This document shows positions 9,726-18,984 of a stretch of 44,574 bases of DNA, piece by piece. Position numbers and translations under genes: made by a program. The notes beneath the pieces were generated by a model. That model was not told where the DNA came from. It was given only the letters and a program-made list of their open reading frames with translations, and searched no databases. The stretch's first letter is position 1. Each line of letters starts with the position of its first letter. Source of the stretch: Owenweeksia sp. (GTDB lineage: Bacteria > Bacteroidota > Bacteroidia > Flavobacteriales > Schleiferiaceae); assembly GCA_028277105.1 (NCBI GenBank), contig JANQHO010000058.1:1-44574 (forward strand), given 5' to 3'.

Positions 9726-9733
9726 CAAAGATA
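9726..9733 (-). promoter_or_regulatory. -7 box upstream of small lipoprotein
   Basis: Minus-strand TATCTTTG, a perfect TAnnTTTG match about 38 bp before the lipoprotein start. No clear TTG at -33. Confidence 0.45.
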
Positions 9734-9795
9734 GAATTTCCAAACGGCTACGATCGAGTATGGTTATGTTTTAGGGCCTAAACAGTGATGATGCG

Positions 9796-9803
9796 TATTT
9801 TTG
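9796..9803 (+). promoter_or_regulatory. -7 box upstream of bacilliredoxin gene
   Basis: TATTTTTG matches TAnnTTTG. It predicts a very short leader of about 10 nt before the ATG at 9819, so it is tentative. Confidence 0.35.
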
Positions 9804-9818
9804 TAAAAAATAAATGAT

Positions 9819-10229
9819 ATGTATCCGGAAGATTTAGTAGCGCCCATGCGCGAAGAACTCACTACAGTAGGGGTAGTTGAAACACGCAATCCTGATGAGG
9901 TTGAGAATAATATAAAGAAAGAAGGAACGGCTATGGTGGTTATTAATTCCGTTTGTGGATGTGCAGCTGCCAATGCCAGACCGGCTGTAAAGCTGGCCGT
10001 AAAAAATGCAAAAACGCCTGATCGTATGATTACCGCTTTTGCTGGCAATGACCGCGAAGCAGTAGCAAAGGCCCGTGCTTTAATGGCGCCTTTCCCGCCT
10101 TCATCACCTTCAATAGCCTTATTTAAAGATGGCAACCTGGTCCATATGATCGAACGCCATCACATCGAAGGCCGTCCGGCTGAGATGATAGCCGAAAACC
10201 TCGTACAGGCGTTTAACGAATATTGCTAA
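9819..10229 (+). CDS. BrxA/BrxB-family bacilliredoxin (YphP/YqiW type)
   Basis: The 136-residue protein begins MYPEDLVAPMREELT, typical of the family. It has the active site C46-G-C48 in 'NSVCGCAAANARP', the diagnostic CGC motif of bacilliredoxins. In Firmicutes these remove bacillithiol from oxidised protein thiols; the same fold is widespread in Bacteroidota. Cytoplasmic, thioredoxin-like, with the conserved FPPSSPSIALFKDG segment. It ends just before a strong bidirectional terminator. Confidence 0.92.
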   Translation: MYPEDLVAPMREELTTVGVVETRNPDEVENNIKKEGTAMVVINSVCGCAAANARPAVKLAVKNAKTPDRMITAFAGNDREAVAKARALMAPFPPSSPSIALFKDGNLVHMIERHHIEGRPAEMIAENLVQAFNEYC

Positions 10230-10232
10230 AAG

Positions 10233-10260
10233 AAAACCGGCCTAAAAGCCGGTTTTTTTT
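10233..10260. terminator. bidirectional rho-independent terminator
   Basis: A perfect 9-bp stem (AAAACCGGC / GCCGGTTTT) with a 6-nt loop and a T run on the + strand and an A run before it. It terminates the bacilliredoxin transcript and, read the other way, lies exactly at the end of the convergent sugar-kinase gene, whose stop codon overlaps its edge. Confidence 0.85.
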
Positions 10261-11113
10261 ATAGTTTGAATTTTCGGTGGTATTCTATCAACCGTTCTAG
10301 GGGCTTCTGAACGATTATACCTGGTTTTAGCTTATTTCTTTGCAGGCATATTTTTAAAATACCCTGGAAGTGATAAGCGATAGAGCCTATAAAACTAATT
10401 TCTGTATCTTTTGATTGAGGAAAACTCAGAACATGGTTTTCCAGAAAAGAATTAAAACACTCTGAGATCATTTCCTTGAAAAAAGGCTCAGCCTGGTATT
10501 TTCCGGCAAAAGAGGCAAAACCGCCAATAAATATGTTGGCATCAGGTTGTCGGTATACCCTGTCTAAAAGTTCAGCTACCGGTAGATCGTAAGTAGTTTT
10601 AAAGTCTTCCCGGGCTGCAAGCGGCATTTTGCCATAGTAGTAGGAGGTAAGCACTTGTTTTCCGATGTGAGAAGCAGAGCCTTCATCGCCCAGAATATAA
10701 GCCAAAGAAGGTGTTCCCTGGATTAGATCCTTGCCGTTAAAGTAGGCGCCATTGGAACCAGTGCCCAGTATACAACTGATAACAGGTTCACCACGGTAAA
10801 CGGCATAAGCACTGGCCATTACATCGTGATTTACTTCTATTACAGTTGCTTTTTTAAAATGTTGCTGAAGGGCTCTTTCAACTGCAGTATTCATTTTGGG
10901 AGAGGAACAACCGGCTCCATAAAAAAACACCTTGGATGTTTCAGGGGCATAGCGTTTGATCTCAGGTACTTCACCTAATTTTTCACAGATCCACTGGTAG
11001 CTATGATGCTGTGGGTTTAAACCAACTGTGTGCAGGGTGGTTATCAGGTTGCCTGATCCATCCAGGAATACAGCATCGCACTTGGTAGAACCACTGTCGG
11101 CTATGAAATACAT
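10259..11113 (-). CDS. BadF/BadG/BcrA/BcrD-family kinase, probable N-acetylglucosamine kinase
   Basis: The 284-residue ASKHA-fold protein begins MYFIADSGSTKCDAVF, the phosphate-1 loop with DSGSTK. It carries phosphate-2 type 'CILGTGSNGAYFNG' and the 'YILGDEGSASHIGKQ' segment characteristic of bacterial GlcNAc/glucosamine kinases in this family. It should phosphorylate an amino sugar with ATP in the cytoplasm. It is the last gene of a pfkA-gap-kinase series with 20 nt separating it from gap, so it probably feeds or salvages hexosamine alongside glycolysis. Exact substrate is inferred from family resemblance. Confidence 0.85.
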   Translation of the reverse strand: MYFIADSGSTKCDAVFLDGSGNLITTLHTVGLNPQHHSYQWICEKLGEVPEIKRYAPETSKVFFYGAGCSSPKMNTAVERALQQHFKKATVIEVNHDVMASAYAVYRGEPVISCILGTGSNGAYFNGKDLIQGTPSLAYILGDEGSASHIGKQVLTSYYYGKMPLAAREDFKTTYDLPVAELLDRVYRQPDANIFIGGFASFAGKYQAEPFFKEMISECFNSFLENHVLSFPQSKDTEISFIGSIAYHFQGILKICLQRNKLKPGIIVQKPLERLIEYHRKFKL

Positions 11114-11133
11114 CAGCTTTAGTGTTTGGGAGA

Positions 11134-12129
11134 TTAAAGCAGGGCCATTTTAATAGCCATGTCAGCTAAACGGGCGGAATATCCGGCTTCATTATCGTAC
11201 CATCCCACTACTTTAGCCATATTTCCGTTTACTCGGGTAAGTTCGCTGTCAAAAATACAACTGTAATTACTGCCGATCACGTCTGAAGATACCAATGGCT
11301 CAGTAGTGTATTCCAAAATGCCTTTCAAATGTTTTTCAGAAGCTGTTTTCATTACCCGGTTAATCTCTTCAGTGTTGGCACTTCTGGCTAGCTCGACCGT
11401 AAGGTCTGTAACCGATCCGGTGGCAGTGGGTACCCGCATGGCTAGACCGTCCATTTTGCCGTCCAGTTCCGGTATGACCAGCCCCAGGGCTTTGGCAGCA
11501 CCGGTAGAGGTTGGTATTATACTTTGAGCAGCGGCCCTGGCTCTACGTAGATCATTATGTGGGGCATCCTGTAGGCGCTGGTCAGCGGTGTAAGCGTGAA
11601 CGGTAGTCATATAACCTTTTACTATGTCAAATTCCTGCTGTAATACCATAGCCATAGGGGCTAGGCAGTTGGTAGTGCAGGAAGCATTGGATACCAGGCG
11701 GTCCTCAGGTTCTAGAAGCTGATCATTGACCCCCAAAACCAGGGTTTTGATATTACCCCCTTTAGCGGGAGCACTGAGCAGGACCTTTTTGGCTCCTGCC
11801 TGCAGGTGCAGGCTCATTTTTTCCTCATCCCTGAAAATACCAGTGCATTCCAGTACCAGATCTACCCCCATTTCTCGCCAGGGGAGTTGAGTGGGATCAG
11901 AAGTTGAAAGAAGGGAAATGGCTTTGCCATCTACGATGAGCGAATCTTCTGATAATGTAACCTGGTGCGGGGCCCTTCTGTGAACAGAGTCGTATTTAAA
12001 CAAATGAGTAAGGGTGGCCGGTGAAGTGAGATCATTGATGGCTACTACCTCCACCTCTTTATCTTTTAGTAGGTTTCTCAGGGTAAGCCTGCCTATCCTT
12101 CCAAATCCGTTGATGGCAATTTTATGCAT
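11134..12129 (-). CDS. gap: glyceraldehyde-3-phosphate dehydrogenase
   Basis: 331 residues with the N-terminal NAD-binding start KIAINGFGRIGRLTLRN, the catalytic 'SNASCTTNCLAP' containing the active-site cysteine, 'TVHAYTADQRLQDAPH', 'RRARAAAQSIIPTSTGAAKA' and the C-terminal 'VGWYDNEAGYSARLADM'. It oxidises and phosphorylates glyceraldehyde-3-phosphate to 1,3-bisphosphoglycerate. It sits 15 nt downstream of pfkA, so the cluster encodes two consecutive-phase glycolytic enzymes in one operon. Confidence 0.97.
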   Translation of the reverse strand: MHKIAINGFGRIGRLTLRNLLKDKEVEVVAINDLTSPATLTHLFKYDSVHRRAPHQVTLSEDSLIVDGKAISLLSTSDPTQLPWREMGVDLVLECTGIFRDEEKMSLHLQAGAKKVLLSAPAKGGNIKTLVLGVNDQLLEPEDRLVSNASCTTNCLAPMAMVLQQEFDIVKGYMTTVHAYTADQRLQDAPHNDLRRARAAAQSIIPTSTGAAKALGLVIPELDGKMDGLAMRVPTATGSVTDLTVELARSANTEEINRVMKTASEKHLKGILEYTTEPLVSSDVIGSNYSCIFDSELTRVNGNMAKVVGWYDNEAGYSARLADMAIKMALL

Positions 12130-12144
12130 AATCGATTGTGGTTT

Positions 12145-13128
12145 TTAGATTGCTAATATTTTACTTATTCGCAGCAGTTCATCATTGAGTATTGCTTTTC
12201 TACTAATAGCTTCACTAAAGGAAGTAAACTTCACTTTATTATCAATGAGCCCTGCCATTACATTTCTTTTTCCTTTGAGCAGACCTTCTACTGCTGCTAC
12301 TCCGAGACGGCTAGCCAGCACCCGGTCCGTACAGGAAGGGTCGCCTCCGCGCTGCAGATGCCCCAGTATAGTAACTTTTGATTCCAATTCCGGGTATTTT
12401 TTCCGTACCTGTTCAGCGATAAAAAAAGCATTACCCCACTTATTGCCCTCGGCTACGATCACCAGTTTGTGAGTTTTTTTATTGTGAACGCTTTTTTCCA
12501 GTTCTGCAAAAAGATCTTCCATAGGAGCGCTTTCTTCGGGCAGAACAACATCTAAAGCACCGGAAGCCAAAGCCGAGCGCAGGGCGATAAAACCAGAATC
12601 GCGCCCCATTACTTCTACAAAGAAGAGGCGATTGTGCGACTCTGCCGTATCCCGTATTTTATCGACACACTGAACCACAACATTAGTGGCGGTGTCAAAA
12701 CCTATGGTGAAATCGCTCCCGAATAGGTCATTGTCTATAGTGCCTGGTAGACCGATAATGGGGAAATCGAACTCTTCACTAAAGATCTTGCTACCGGTAA
12801 AAGTGCCATCGCCTCCAATAACCAATAAAGCATCAATACCGTTTTTTTTGAGGTTGCCGTATGCTTTCTGCCTTCCTTCCATTGTCCTGAACTCTTCGCT
12901 GCGGGATGATTTCAGGATAGTTCCCCCACGGTTCAGTATACCTTTTACTGAACGGGAGGAGAGGGCGGCCATATTATTGTCAATAAGACCCTGCAGGCCT
13001 TCATATATCCCGATAACTTTTTTCTGGTAAAAGTTTCCAGCTCTTACCACTGCTCTTATGGCAGCATTCATCCCCGGGGCATCGCCCCCTGAGGTAAGCA
13101 CTCCAATAGTATTGATCTGGTTATTCAT
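12145..13128 (-). CDS. pfkA: ATP-dependent 6-phosphofructokinase
   Basis: 327 residues with all PfkA landmarks: 'GVLTSGGDAPGMNAAIRAVV' (ATP loop), 'IGGDGTFTGS', 'GLPGTIDNDL' (catalytic Asp), 'VEVMGRDSGFIAL' (fructose-6-phosphate binding) and 'LGHLQRGGDPS'. The GGDGT motif with glycine after the Asp-Gly marks ATP rather than pyrophosphate use. First gene of the pfkA-gap-kinase series. The 54-bp gap upstream (13129-13182) separates it from the RND efflux operon; I see only a weak TATCTTCC box there. Confidence 0.97.
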   Translation of the reverse strand: MNNQINTIGVLTSGGDAPGMNAAIRAVVRAGNFYQKKVIGIYEGLQGLIDNNMAALSSRSVKGILNRGGTILKSSRSEEFRTMEGRQKAYGNLKKNGIDALLVIGGDGTFTGSKIFSEEFDFPIIGLPGTIDNDLFGSDFTIGFDTATNVVVQCVDKIRDTAESHNRLFFVEVMGRDSGFIALRSALASGALDVVLPEESAPMEDLFAELEKSVHNKKTHKLVIVAEGNKWGNAFFIAEQVRKKYPELESKVTILGHLQRGGDPSCTDRVLASRLGVAAVEGLLKGKRNVMAGLIDNKVKFTSFSEAISRKAILNDELLRISKILAI

Positions 13129-13182
13129 GCGTTGGCTGCTATTGAAGTTGGAAGATACAACAGGGAATAAATTAAAAAAACA

Positions 13183-14517
13183 TTAAAGCCTTAATTGCTG
13201 CAAAAGGTTACCGGAAATACGGTAGAGTTCAATTTCAGCGATCTTCACCGTATACTTCAGGTTGTTGATCCTCGCTTTGGCAGTGATGTAATTCACCTGG
13301 GCTTCCCGCAATTGGCTGGCATTAATTTGACCAAGGGAGTAGGATTGCTGTGATCGTTCAAAGTTTAAGCGGACTGCTTCGAGATTGCGCTGTTCGATCA
13401 ATAATATTTCTTTATTGTTCTGCCAATCTAAATAGGCATTGTCCAGGTCGACATCCAACTGTACTTTGGTTTTTTCGAGTTCGGTCTTGCTCTTTTCCAG
13501 GCTTATCCGGGCCGTTTCTATCCTAGTGATATTCCTGCGGGAATCAAATAATGTCCAACGGGCCGTCAAGCCCACCTGCCAGCCACTGTTGCGGTTTAAT
13601 AATAAAAAGCCTCCGTCATTTTGCTGATCGGTGTAGTTGTAACCTCCGTTAGCGGAAATGGAGGGAATCAAGGCCGAACGGGCTATTCCTATGTCAGAGC
13701 GGGTAATCTCCTGGCTTAGCCGGGCCTGGATAAGAGGCGCATTATCAGTGGTGGAGTTCTGCCGTAAAAGATCGTAATCTATATCACGGGTCCAGCTTAT
13801 AGCAGTGTCAACGGAAAAAGCGGTATCGATGGGAAAGTTCAGTATTTGATTAAGATAACGCAGGGTTTTTTCGTAGTTGAGCCGGGCATTCATGAGGTTG
13901 ACGCTATCGGTATTGAGGTCTACCCGGGCGTTGAGTAACTCCAATCGCGAGCGGCTGCCGAGTTCTTGAGCCGCGCCAGCCCTTTGATAGCGGTCCAGGG
14001 AAAGCTTTACGGATTCATGAGCAATATCTAATTGTTCCGACAGCCGGGCTACTTCGTAAAAACGCGAAACGGTTTGTAGCAGGGTGTTTTCAATGGTAAA
14101 GCGCAACTGAGTTTCGCTGAGGGCTTCCTGGTATTGCAGTTTGCGGAGGTTATGAATACGGCCCAAACCGTTAAATAGTATATACTCTGCCGTTACACTA
14201 GCCGTATAGTTTTCCGCTGAAGCACCACTTATCTCGTTAGGCTCGGGTATACCGGCCAGTTGTTGAGTAATATCCTGGGTGGAATAGGTATAGCCTGCCT
14301 GTGCGTTGACTGTGGGATAAAAACCGGCCATACCGTAATTATTATTGATGCGGGCTGTTTCCGTATCGAAACGGGCTGTTTCAATGTCGAGGTTTTGCTT
14401 TAGAGCGATAGAAATAGCCTCGGCCAGGCTCATGCTCTGGGCCAGCAAGGTGACAGTAGGGGTCAAAGTAAAAAAGTACAGCAAGATGAATTTAAATGCC
14501 TTCATGGTCTTTTTCAT
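13183..14517 (-). CDS. TolC-family outer-membrane efflux channel
   Basis: 444 residues, with a signal peptide (MKKTMKAFKFILLYFFTLTPTVTLLAQ) and two outer-membrane-efflux-protein halves of long coiled helices ending in short beta strands. 'SLAEAISIALKQNLDIE' opens the first repeat as in TolC relatives, and 'WTLFDSRRNITRIETARISL' opens the second. It is the third gene of the RND operon and overlaps the permease gene by 26 bp; a start at the internal ATG (14503-14505) is also possible. Forms the trimeric exit duct for the pump. Confidence 0.93.
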   Translation of the reverse strand: MKKTMKAFKFILLYFFTLTPTVTLLAQSMSLAEAISIALKQNLDIETARFDTETARINNNYGMAGFYPTVNAQAGYTYSTQDITQQLAGIPEPNEISGASAENYTASVTAEYILFNGLGRIHNLRKLQYQEALSETQLRFTIENTLLQTVSRFYEVARLSEQLDIAHESVKLSLDRYQRAGAAQELGSRSRLELLNARVDLNTDSVNLMNARLNYEKTLRYLNQILNFPIDTAFSVDTAISWTRDIDYDLLRQNSTTDNAPLIQARLSQEITRSDIGIARSALIPSISANGGYNYTDQQNDGGFLLLNRNSGWQVGLTARWTLFDSRRNITRIETARISLEKSKTELEKTKVQLDVDLDNAYLDWQNNKEILLIEQRNLEAVRLNFERSQQSYSLGQINASQLREAQVNYITAKARINNLKYTVKIAEIELYRISGNLLQQLRL

Positions 14518-17500
14518 CTTTTAATTCAATAACTGCGGGTTCCACCTCTTCGTGAGTAGGTTTTTCACCCTTCCACAGCCAGTAAGCGTAAACTTTGCCG
14601 TGGTTGAGATAAGATAGCAATACCGGTAGTACCAGTAGGGTAAGCACAGTAGCCATAATAATGCCGTAGGCGAGGGCCACGGCCATGGGAATAAGGAATT
14701 GAGCCTGTACGCTTTTCTCCAGTATAAGAGGAGCCAGCCCGGCCACAGTGGTAGCCGAAGTTAAGAATATGGCCCTGAAACGGGATACTCCAGCCTCGTA
14801 AACGGCTTTTTCAAAAGGAAGCCCTTCTTTGAGATAACCGTTCATTTTGCTAACCAAAACCAGGGAATCGTTAACAATAACCCCTATCAGAGCTATGATC
14901 CCCAGAAAAGAAAATATGCTCAAAGGGATGCCGTGCAGGTAATGGCCCCAGGCTACTCCCACCAGGCTGAGCGGTATCAGCATAAAAATAGTGAGGGCCT
15001 GGGCAAAAGAACGAAAGGTAAAGGTTATGACACCAATAATGAGGAGAAGTACTAACGGTAAAACTACCCGGGCTGAGTGGATGGTCTTTTGGGCTTCCCG
15101 GTTCTGGCCTTCGTATAAAACTTTGATACCGGGATTACTTTCTAACAGGGGTTCGAGGATTTCTTCTTTTATGCGGGCAATGGCATCGGGAGCGGAACCG
15201 TTGGGATCAACGAGGTCGGCTTCTACTTTTATTTCACGCAAACCGTCCAGGTGATTAATATTCAATGGCCCCCGATCAACGGTGTAACTGGTAATTTCAC
15301 TTAGGGGGAAACTATTGCCATCAGCGGTGCGGATGTACATGTTTTCGAGATTGTAGAGAGAGGAGCGCTCTTCTTCATCATACCTTACCCATACTTTTAC
15401 TTCATCTTCTCCAATTTGCAAACGCTGCACTTCGTAGCCAAAAAAACCCTGACGCACCTGAGACATTATAAATGAAGGGGTTAGGCCGAGTAGGTAGGCT
15501 TTGTCTTTAAGTCTGATCCTAATTTCCTTAACTCCTTTCAGATCGTTATCCACCACGTCCCTCAATTCAGGAATTTTGAGCATTCCGGACTTAAGGGCAG
15601 ATTTTACCGCTTCCAGTTGCCCGTAATCGCTTCCCAGCAATGAGATAGAAACGGGCTTGCCAAAGGCGCTTACCGTGCCAAAAGTGAGGTTTTCGGCATC
15701 GTAAACCGGGCCGGTCTCTTCCCGCAGGGCGTTTACGATCAGGCTGCTGGAAAGGCCGCGGTCTTCGCTGTTCAACAAAATGATGTTGAGCTTACCCTGA
15801 TTGGTAGCAGGGCCCAGGGTTTTCTCTACCATGGCAATGGTTTGCAGTGAATCCTCCCTCGCCTTATTGAACTTTTCGTTTACCCGCCAGGCTGCTGCTT
15901 CTATATAGTCCAGGTATTGATCGGTTATTTCTTCCCTGGTTCCGGCCGGCATTTTAAGGTCGACCTCAAAATTGTCCCGGTCTATAAAAGGGAAGTAAGA
16001 GACCCTGATGATCTTGCCTCCCAAAGCTCCCAGAGTAATGATGAACAAGCCAACTATGATAGAAAGGGAAAGGAATTTATACTGCAGGACGAAATGAAGC
16101 AGGGGTTTGTAAAATTTTCCCCTGATGTAACGCATAAATTCGGTGGTTTTTCGCTCTAGCCAGGAAGGCTTGTAATGATGGGTAAGTGCTTTAGAGTGGC
16201 CAATGTGAGAAGGCAGGATAATAAGGCACTCTATGAGAGACACAGCCAGGGTGGCAATAACGATAAAGGCCATTTCAGAGAAAAAATCACCTGCCCTGCC
16301 ATCCACGTAAAAAAAGGTAGCAAAGGCTATCATGGTAGTAAGCACGGCTGAAATAACGGCCGGCAATACTTCCAGGGTACCGTCAATGGCGGCTCTGATA
16401 CGACTCTTGCCTTTTTCGTAGTGATGGTAAATATTTTCACTTACTACTATACCGTCATCTACCAGTATACCCACTACTACGATCATCCCGAAAAGGGAAA
16501 TAACGTTAATGGTTACCCCGGAATAGGAAGCCAGGATGAACATACCGAAAAAAGATACGGGCAGGCCCGCTGCCACCCAAAAGGCGATCCGTGGATTGAG
16601 AAAAAGGGAGAGCAGAATGAGAACCAGTACTATACCGATAATACCGTTTTCCATCAACAGGCTTTTGCGTTGCCTGAGAATGTCGGCCCGATTGTTGACT
16701 ACCGAAGCCCGGATGATATCATGAGTGGCATTGAAATCCTCTACGTAGTTTTTCACTATCTCGGCTGTGGAAAGAATGTCTTCACTGTCGGTGTTCTGGA
16801 TCTGAAGTTCTACGGAGGGCTGACCGTTGATCTCTATTTTGCTGGGTACATCGGCAAATTGCTGGCGAACTTTGGCTACATCGCCCAGGCGGACGATGTT
16901 TCCGTCAGGGCTTGCTTTGATGACAATGTCCAGTAAGCCGGAGGGATCGTATTCTTTGTAACGGGCGCGTATAAGTAGTTCTTCCCTCTCGGTTTTCAGG
17001 TTTCCCCCGGTAATATCGAGATTGGTGTTACGGACCACGTTACCCAATTGTTCAAAGCTGAGATTATAAGCCCGTAAGGCATCCTCATCAACCGCTATTT
17101 CGATCTCTTCTTCAGGAAAACCGCTCAGATCTACTTTGGAAATACCTTTAATGGCCCTCAAGTCGTCTTCTATTTTGCGGGCAATGGTCTTGAGGGTCTT
17201 CTGCTCAACATTTTTACCAGTGAGGGCAAAGCTGATAGTGAAGGTGAGGTTTTCCTGCAAAAAGACGACTATGGGTTCCAAGCCGTTGGGAAAAGAAGGG
17301 ATCTGATTGACCGCATTTTCTACATCATCCAGAGCTTCTTTAGAGTCGTAATTGCGGTAAATCTCTACCGTAATTTTGGCTGTATTTTCACTGGATACCG
17401 AGGTGAAGCGTTCTACCCCTGATACTCCTTTCAGGTTTTCCTCAATTTTTTTCACTACCCCTTCTTCGATCTCCTCAGGCGAGGCTCCGGGATAGGTTAT

Positions 17501-17647
17501 TTTTATTTCAATAAAGCGTTCGGGGATAAGTGGAAAAAAAGTAGAATTGAGGCTGAGCCAGGCTACTGTTCCGTAAATGAGAAAGCCCAGCAGCAGCACA
17601 TTTACAGTAACCGGGTATTTAATAAAAAAACCGAGGAATTTTTTCAT
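14492..17647 (-). CDS. RND-family efflux permease (AcrB/MMPL-like superfamily, HAE type)
   Basis: 1051 residues with the duplicated RND layout: an N-terminal membrane helix, a large periplasmic loop, six helices, then the same again. The proton-relay aspartate pair is seen in 'GILVDDGIVVSENIYHH' near residue 405, equivalent to AcrB D407/D408. The AcrB-type relay lysine is not seen; the second half has 'GVIVNDSLVLVSKMN'. Operon: adaptor, permease, TolC, overlapping by 4 and 26 bp. The substrate cannot be predicted. The C-terminal tail is charged and cytoplasmic. Confidence 0.94.
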   Translation of the reverse strand: MKKFLGFFIKYPVTVNVLLLGFLIYGTVAWLSLNSTFFPLIPERFIEIKITYPGASPEEIEEGVVKKIEENLKGVSGVERFTSVSSENTAKITVEIYRNYDSKEALDDVENAVNQIPSFPNGLEPIVVFLQENLTFTISFALTGKNVEQKTLKTIARKIEDDLRAIKGISKVDLSGFPEEEIEIAVDEDALRAYNLSFEQLGNVVRNTNLDITGGNLKTEREELLIRARYKEYDPSGLLDIVIKASPDGNIVRLGDVAKVRQQFADVPSKIEINGQPSVELQIQNTDSEDILSTAEIVKNYVEDFNATHDIIRASVVNNRADILRQRKSLLMENGIIGIVLVLILLSLFLNPRIAFWVAAGLPVSFFGMFILASYSGVTINVISLFGMIVVVGILVDDGIVVSENIYHHYEKGKSRIRAAIDGTLEVLPAVISAVLTTMIAFATFFYVDGRAGDFFSEMAFIVIATLAVSLIECLIILPSHIGHSKALTHHYKPSWLERKTTEFMRYIRGKFYKPLLHFVLQYKFLSLSIIVGLFIITLGALGGKIIRVSYFPFIDRDNFEVDLKMPAGTREEITDQYLDYIEAAAWRVNEKFNKAREDSLQTIAMVEKTLGPATNQGKLNIILLNSEDRGLSSSLIVNALREETGPVYDAENLTFGTVSAFGKPVSISLLGSDYGQLEAVKSALKSGMLKIPELRDVVDNDLKGVKEIRIRLKDKAYLLGLTPSFIMSQVRQGFFGYEVQRLQIGEDEVKVWVRYDEEERSSLYNLENMYIRTADGNSFPLSEITSYTVDRGPLNINHLDGLREIKVEADLVDPNGSAPDAIARIKEEILEPLLESNPGIKVLYEGQNREAQKTIHSARVVLPLVLLLIIGVITFTFRSFAQALTIFMLIPLSLVGVAWGHYLHGIPLSIFSFLGIIALIGVIVNDSLVLVSKMNGYLKEGLPFEKAVYEAGVSRFRAIFLTSATTVAGLAPLILEKSVQAQFLIPMAVALAYGIIMATVLTLLVLPVLLSYLNHGKVYAYWLWKGEKPTHEEVEPAVIELKDEKDHEGI

Positions 17648-18771
17648 ACCTCCCTGTTTGAGGTGGAAACAATTTTCACCTTCATACCTTCAAAAGCTCC
17701 GGGGATAGGTTGAAGAGGGAGTTGAGCACCGTCAGGCAGGCCTCTTACAATAACATCACCGGGATCTCTCTTTAATACCTGTAAGGGAATGGCAGTTAGT
17801 ATAGAATCTTTTACCACGTAGGTAAAGCTATCGTTGTATAATAATTTGCGGGGCAGGCGGAAGCTTTTTTTAATGGTGGTACCGGAAGCGAAAGCATTCA
17901 TAAAGATGCCATGGGCCAGATCATCGGCTTTAACCCGGATGAATAATTTAACTCTTTGGGTTGAAGGGTCTACCGCAGCATTAATGCGATAAATTTCCCC
18001 TGTCCATTTCCCCTCCATATCAGGGGAGGTAAGGCTTACGGCATCGCCTTTTTTGAGCAGTTGTAATTCCTGAAAACTCACGGTAGCTTCCAGTTCGTAA
18101 AAACCCGGCTCAATAAACTCCCCGATTTTTTGGCCGGCTCTAACCAATGCTCCTTCCTTGACCAGGGCCTGGGTAACAACTCCGGAAAATGGCGTGGTGA
18201 TGGAGAATTTGGACAATCTAACCTTATTACTCTTCAGGTTTTGGTACGAACTAAAAACAGCGCGACCGGTCAGAAAAAGTCTTAACTGGGGATTGTTAAC
18301 TAAAGGTAAGGGCGGGATAAAAGTAAGAGCCGTTACTTTTTCCAGGTATTTTTTCCATTCGGGATAGGCCTGGGGGAAATCAATCTGTATATCGGGTAGA
18401 GCCTGGGTAAGAACATTTGTGAATTCGTTTTTAACCGCCATATAATTGGCTTTAGCTTCGCTGTCGTCCAGTTTTAAAATGATCTCGCCTTTCCGGTAGC
18501 TAATGCCTTCTTCAAACCGTTTAGCACCCTTTTGCAAAATGCCGTTTACTTCGGCATACAGCTCTATGCGATTTACCGCATTCAGTTTGCCATCAAGATA
18601 GACTATTACTGGGGTGTCTTCGTTTTTAACCGTTTTTACCTCAACTCCTTTGACCGATGCCCTGGGGGGAGATTGCTTTTCCTTTTCAAGCCTGGAAAGC
18701 ACATTGTTAATTACCAGAGACAGAACGAGTATTGCCAGCCCTCCTACTATAGCCCATTGCCTCGTTTTCAT
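17644..18771 (-). CDS. RND efflux periplasmic adaptor (membrane-fusion protein)
   Basis: 375 residues with a non-cleaved or signal-anchor N-terminal helix (about 7-27) and no lipobox. The split barrel-sandwich halves are visible as 'AEVNGILQKGAKRFEEG' and 'TPFSGVVTQALVKEGALVRAG', separated by a moderately long helical hairpin. Beta-barrel and membrane-proximal domains follow. It begins the operon and overlaps the permease start by 4 bp, so translation is likely coupled. It bridges the permease and the TolC duct. Confidence 0.93.
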   Translation of the reverse strand: MKTRQWAIVGGLAILVLSLVINNVLSRLEKEKQSPPRASVKGVEVKTVKNEDTPVIVYLDGKLNAVNRIELYAEVNGILQKGAKRFEEGISYRKGEIILKLDDSEAKANYMAVKNEFTNVLTQALPDIQIDFPQAYPEWKKYLEKVTALTFIPPLPLVNNPQLRLFLTGRAVFSSYQNLKSNKVRLSKFSITTPFSGVVTQALVKEGALVRAGQKIGEFIEPGFYELEATVSFQELQLLKKGDAVSLTSPDMEGKWTGEIYRINAAVDPSTQRVKLFIRVKADDLAHGIFMNAFASGTTIKKSFRLPRKLLYNDSFTYVVKDSILTAIPLQVLKRDPGDVIVRGLPDGAQLPLQPIPGAFEGMKVKIVSTSNREV

Positions 18772-18888
18772 TTCGAAAAATTAAAAACGCTAAGTAAATA
18801 AATACCCCGTTTAATTTGTCGGACTGATCAATAAAATTAAATGAGCATTACAACCAGGCTATCTCACAACAAAATAAAAACAAGCACG

Positions 18889-18896
18889 TAACTTTG
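18889..18896 (+). promoter_or_regulatory. candidate -7 box for the ABC exporter operon
   Basis: TAACTTTG matches TAnnTTTG within the 213-bp divergent gap between the RND operon and the ABC exporter, about 90 bp before the ABC start. A second imperfect box (TATACTTG, 18940 region) is closer. I found no clear box for the RND operon in the opposite direction. Confidence 0.35.
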
Positions 18897-18984
18897 CGGA
18901 AATATAGTTGTAGTTGTCTTTCAGAAAAGTAGAGGCGTTCTATACTTGCCAGAAGCGTGTAGCTATTTACTTTAATACGATTAA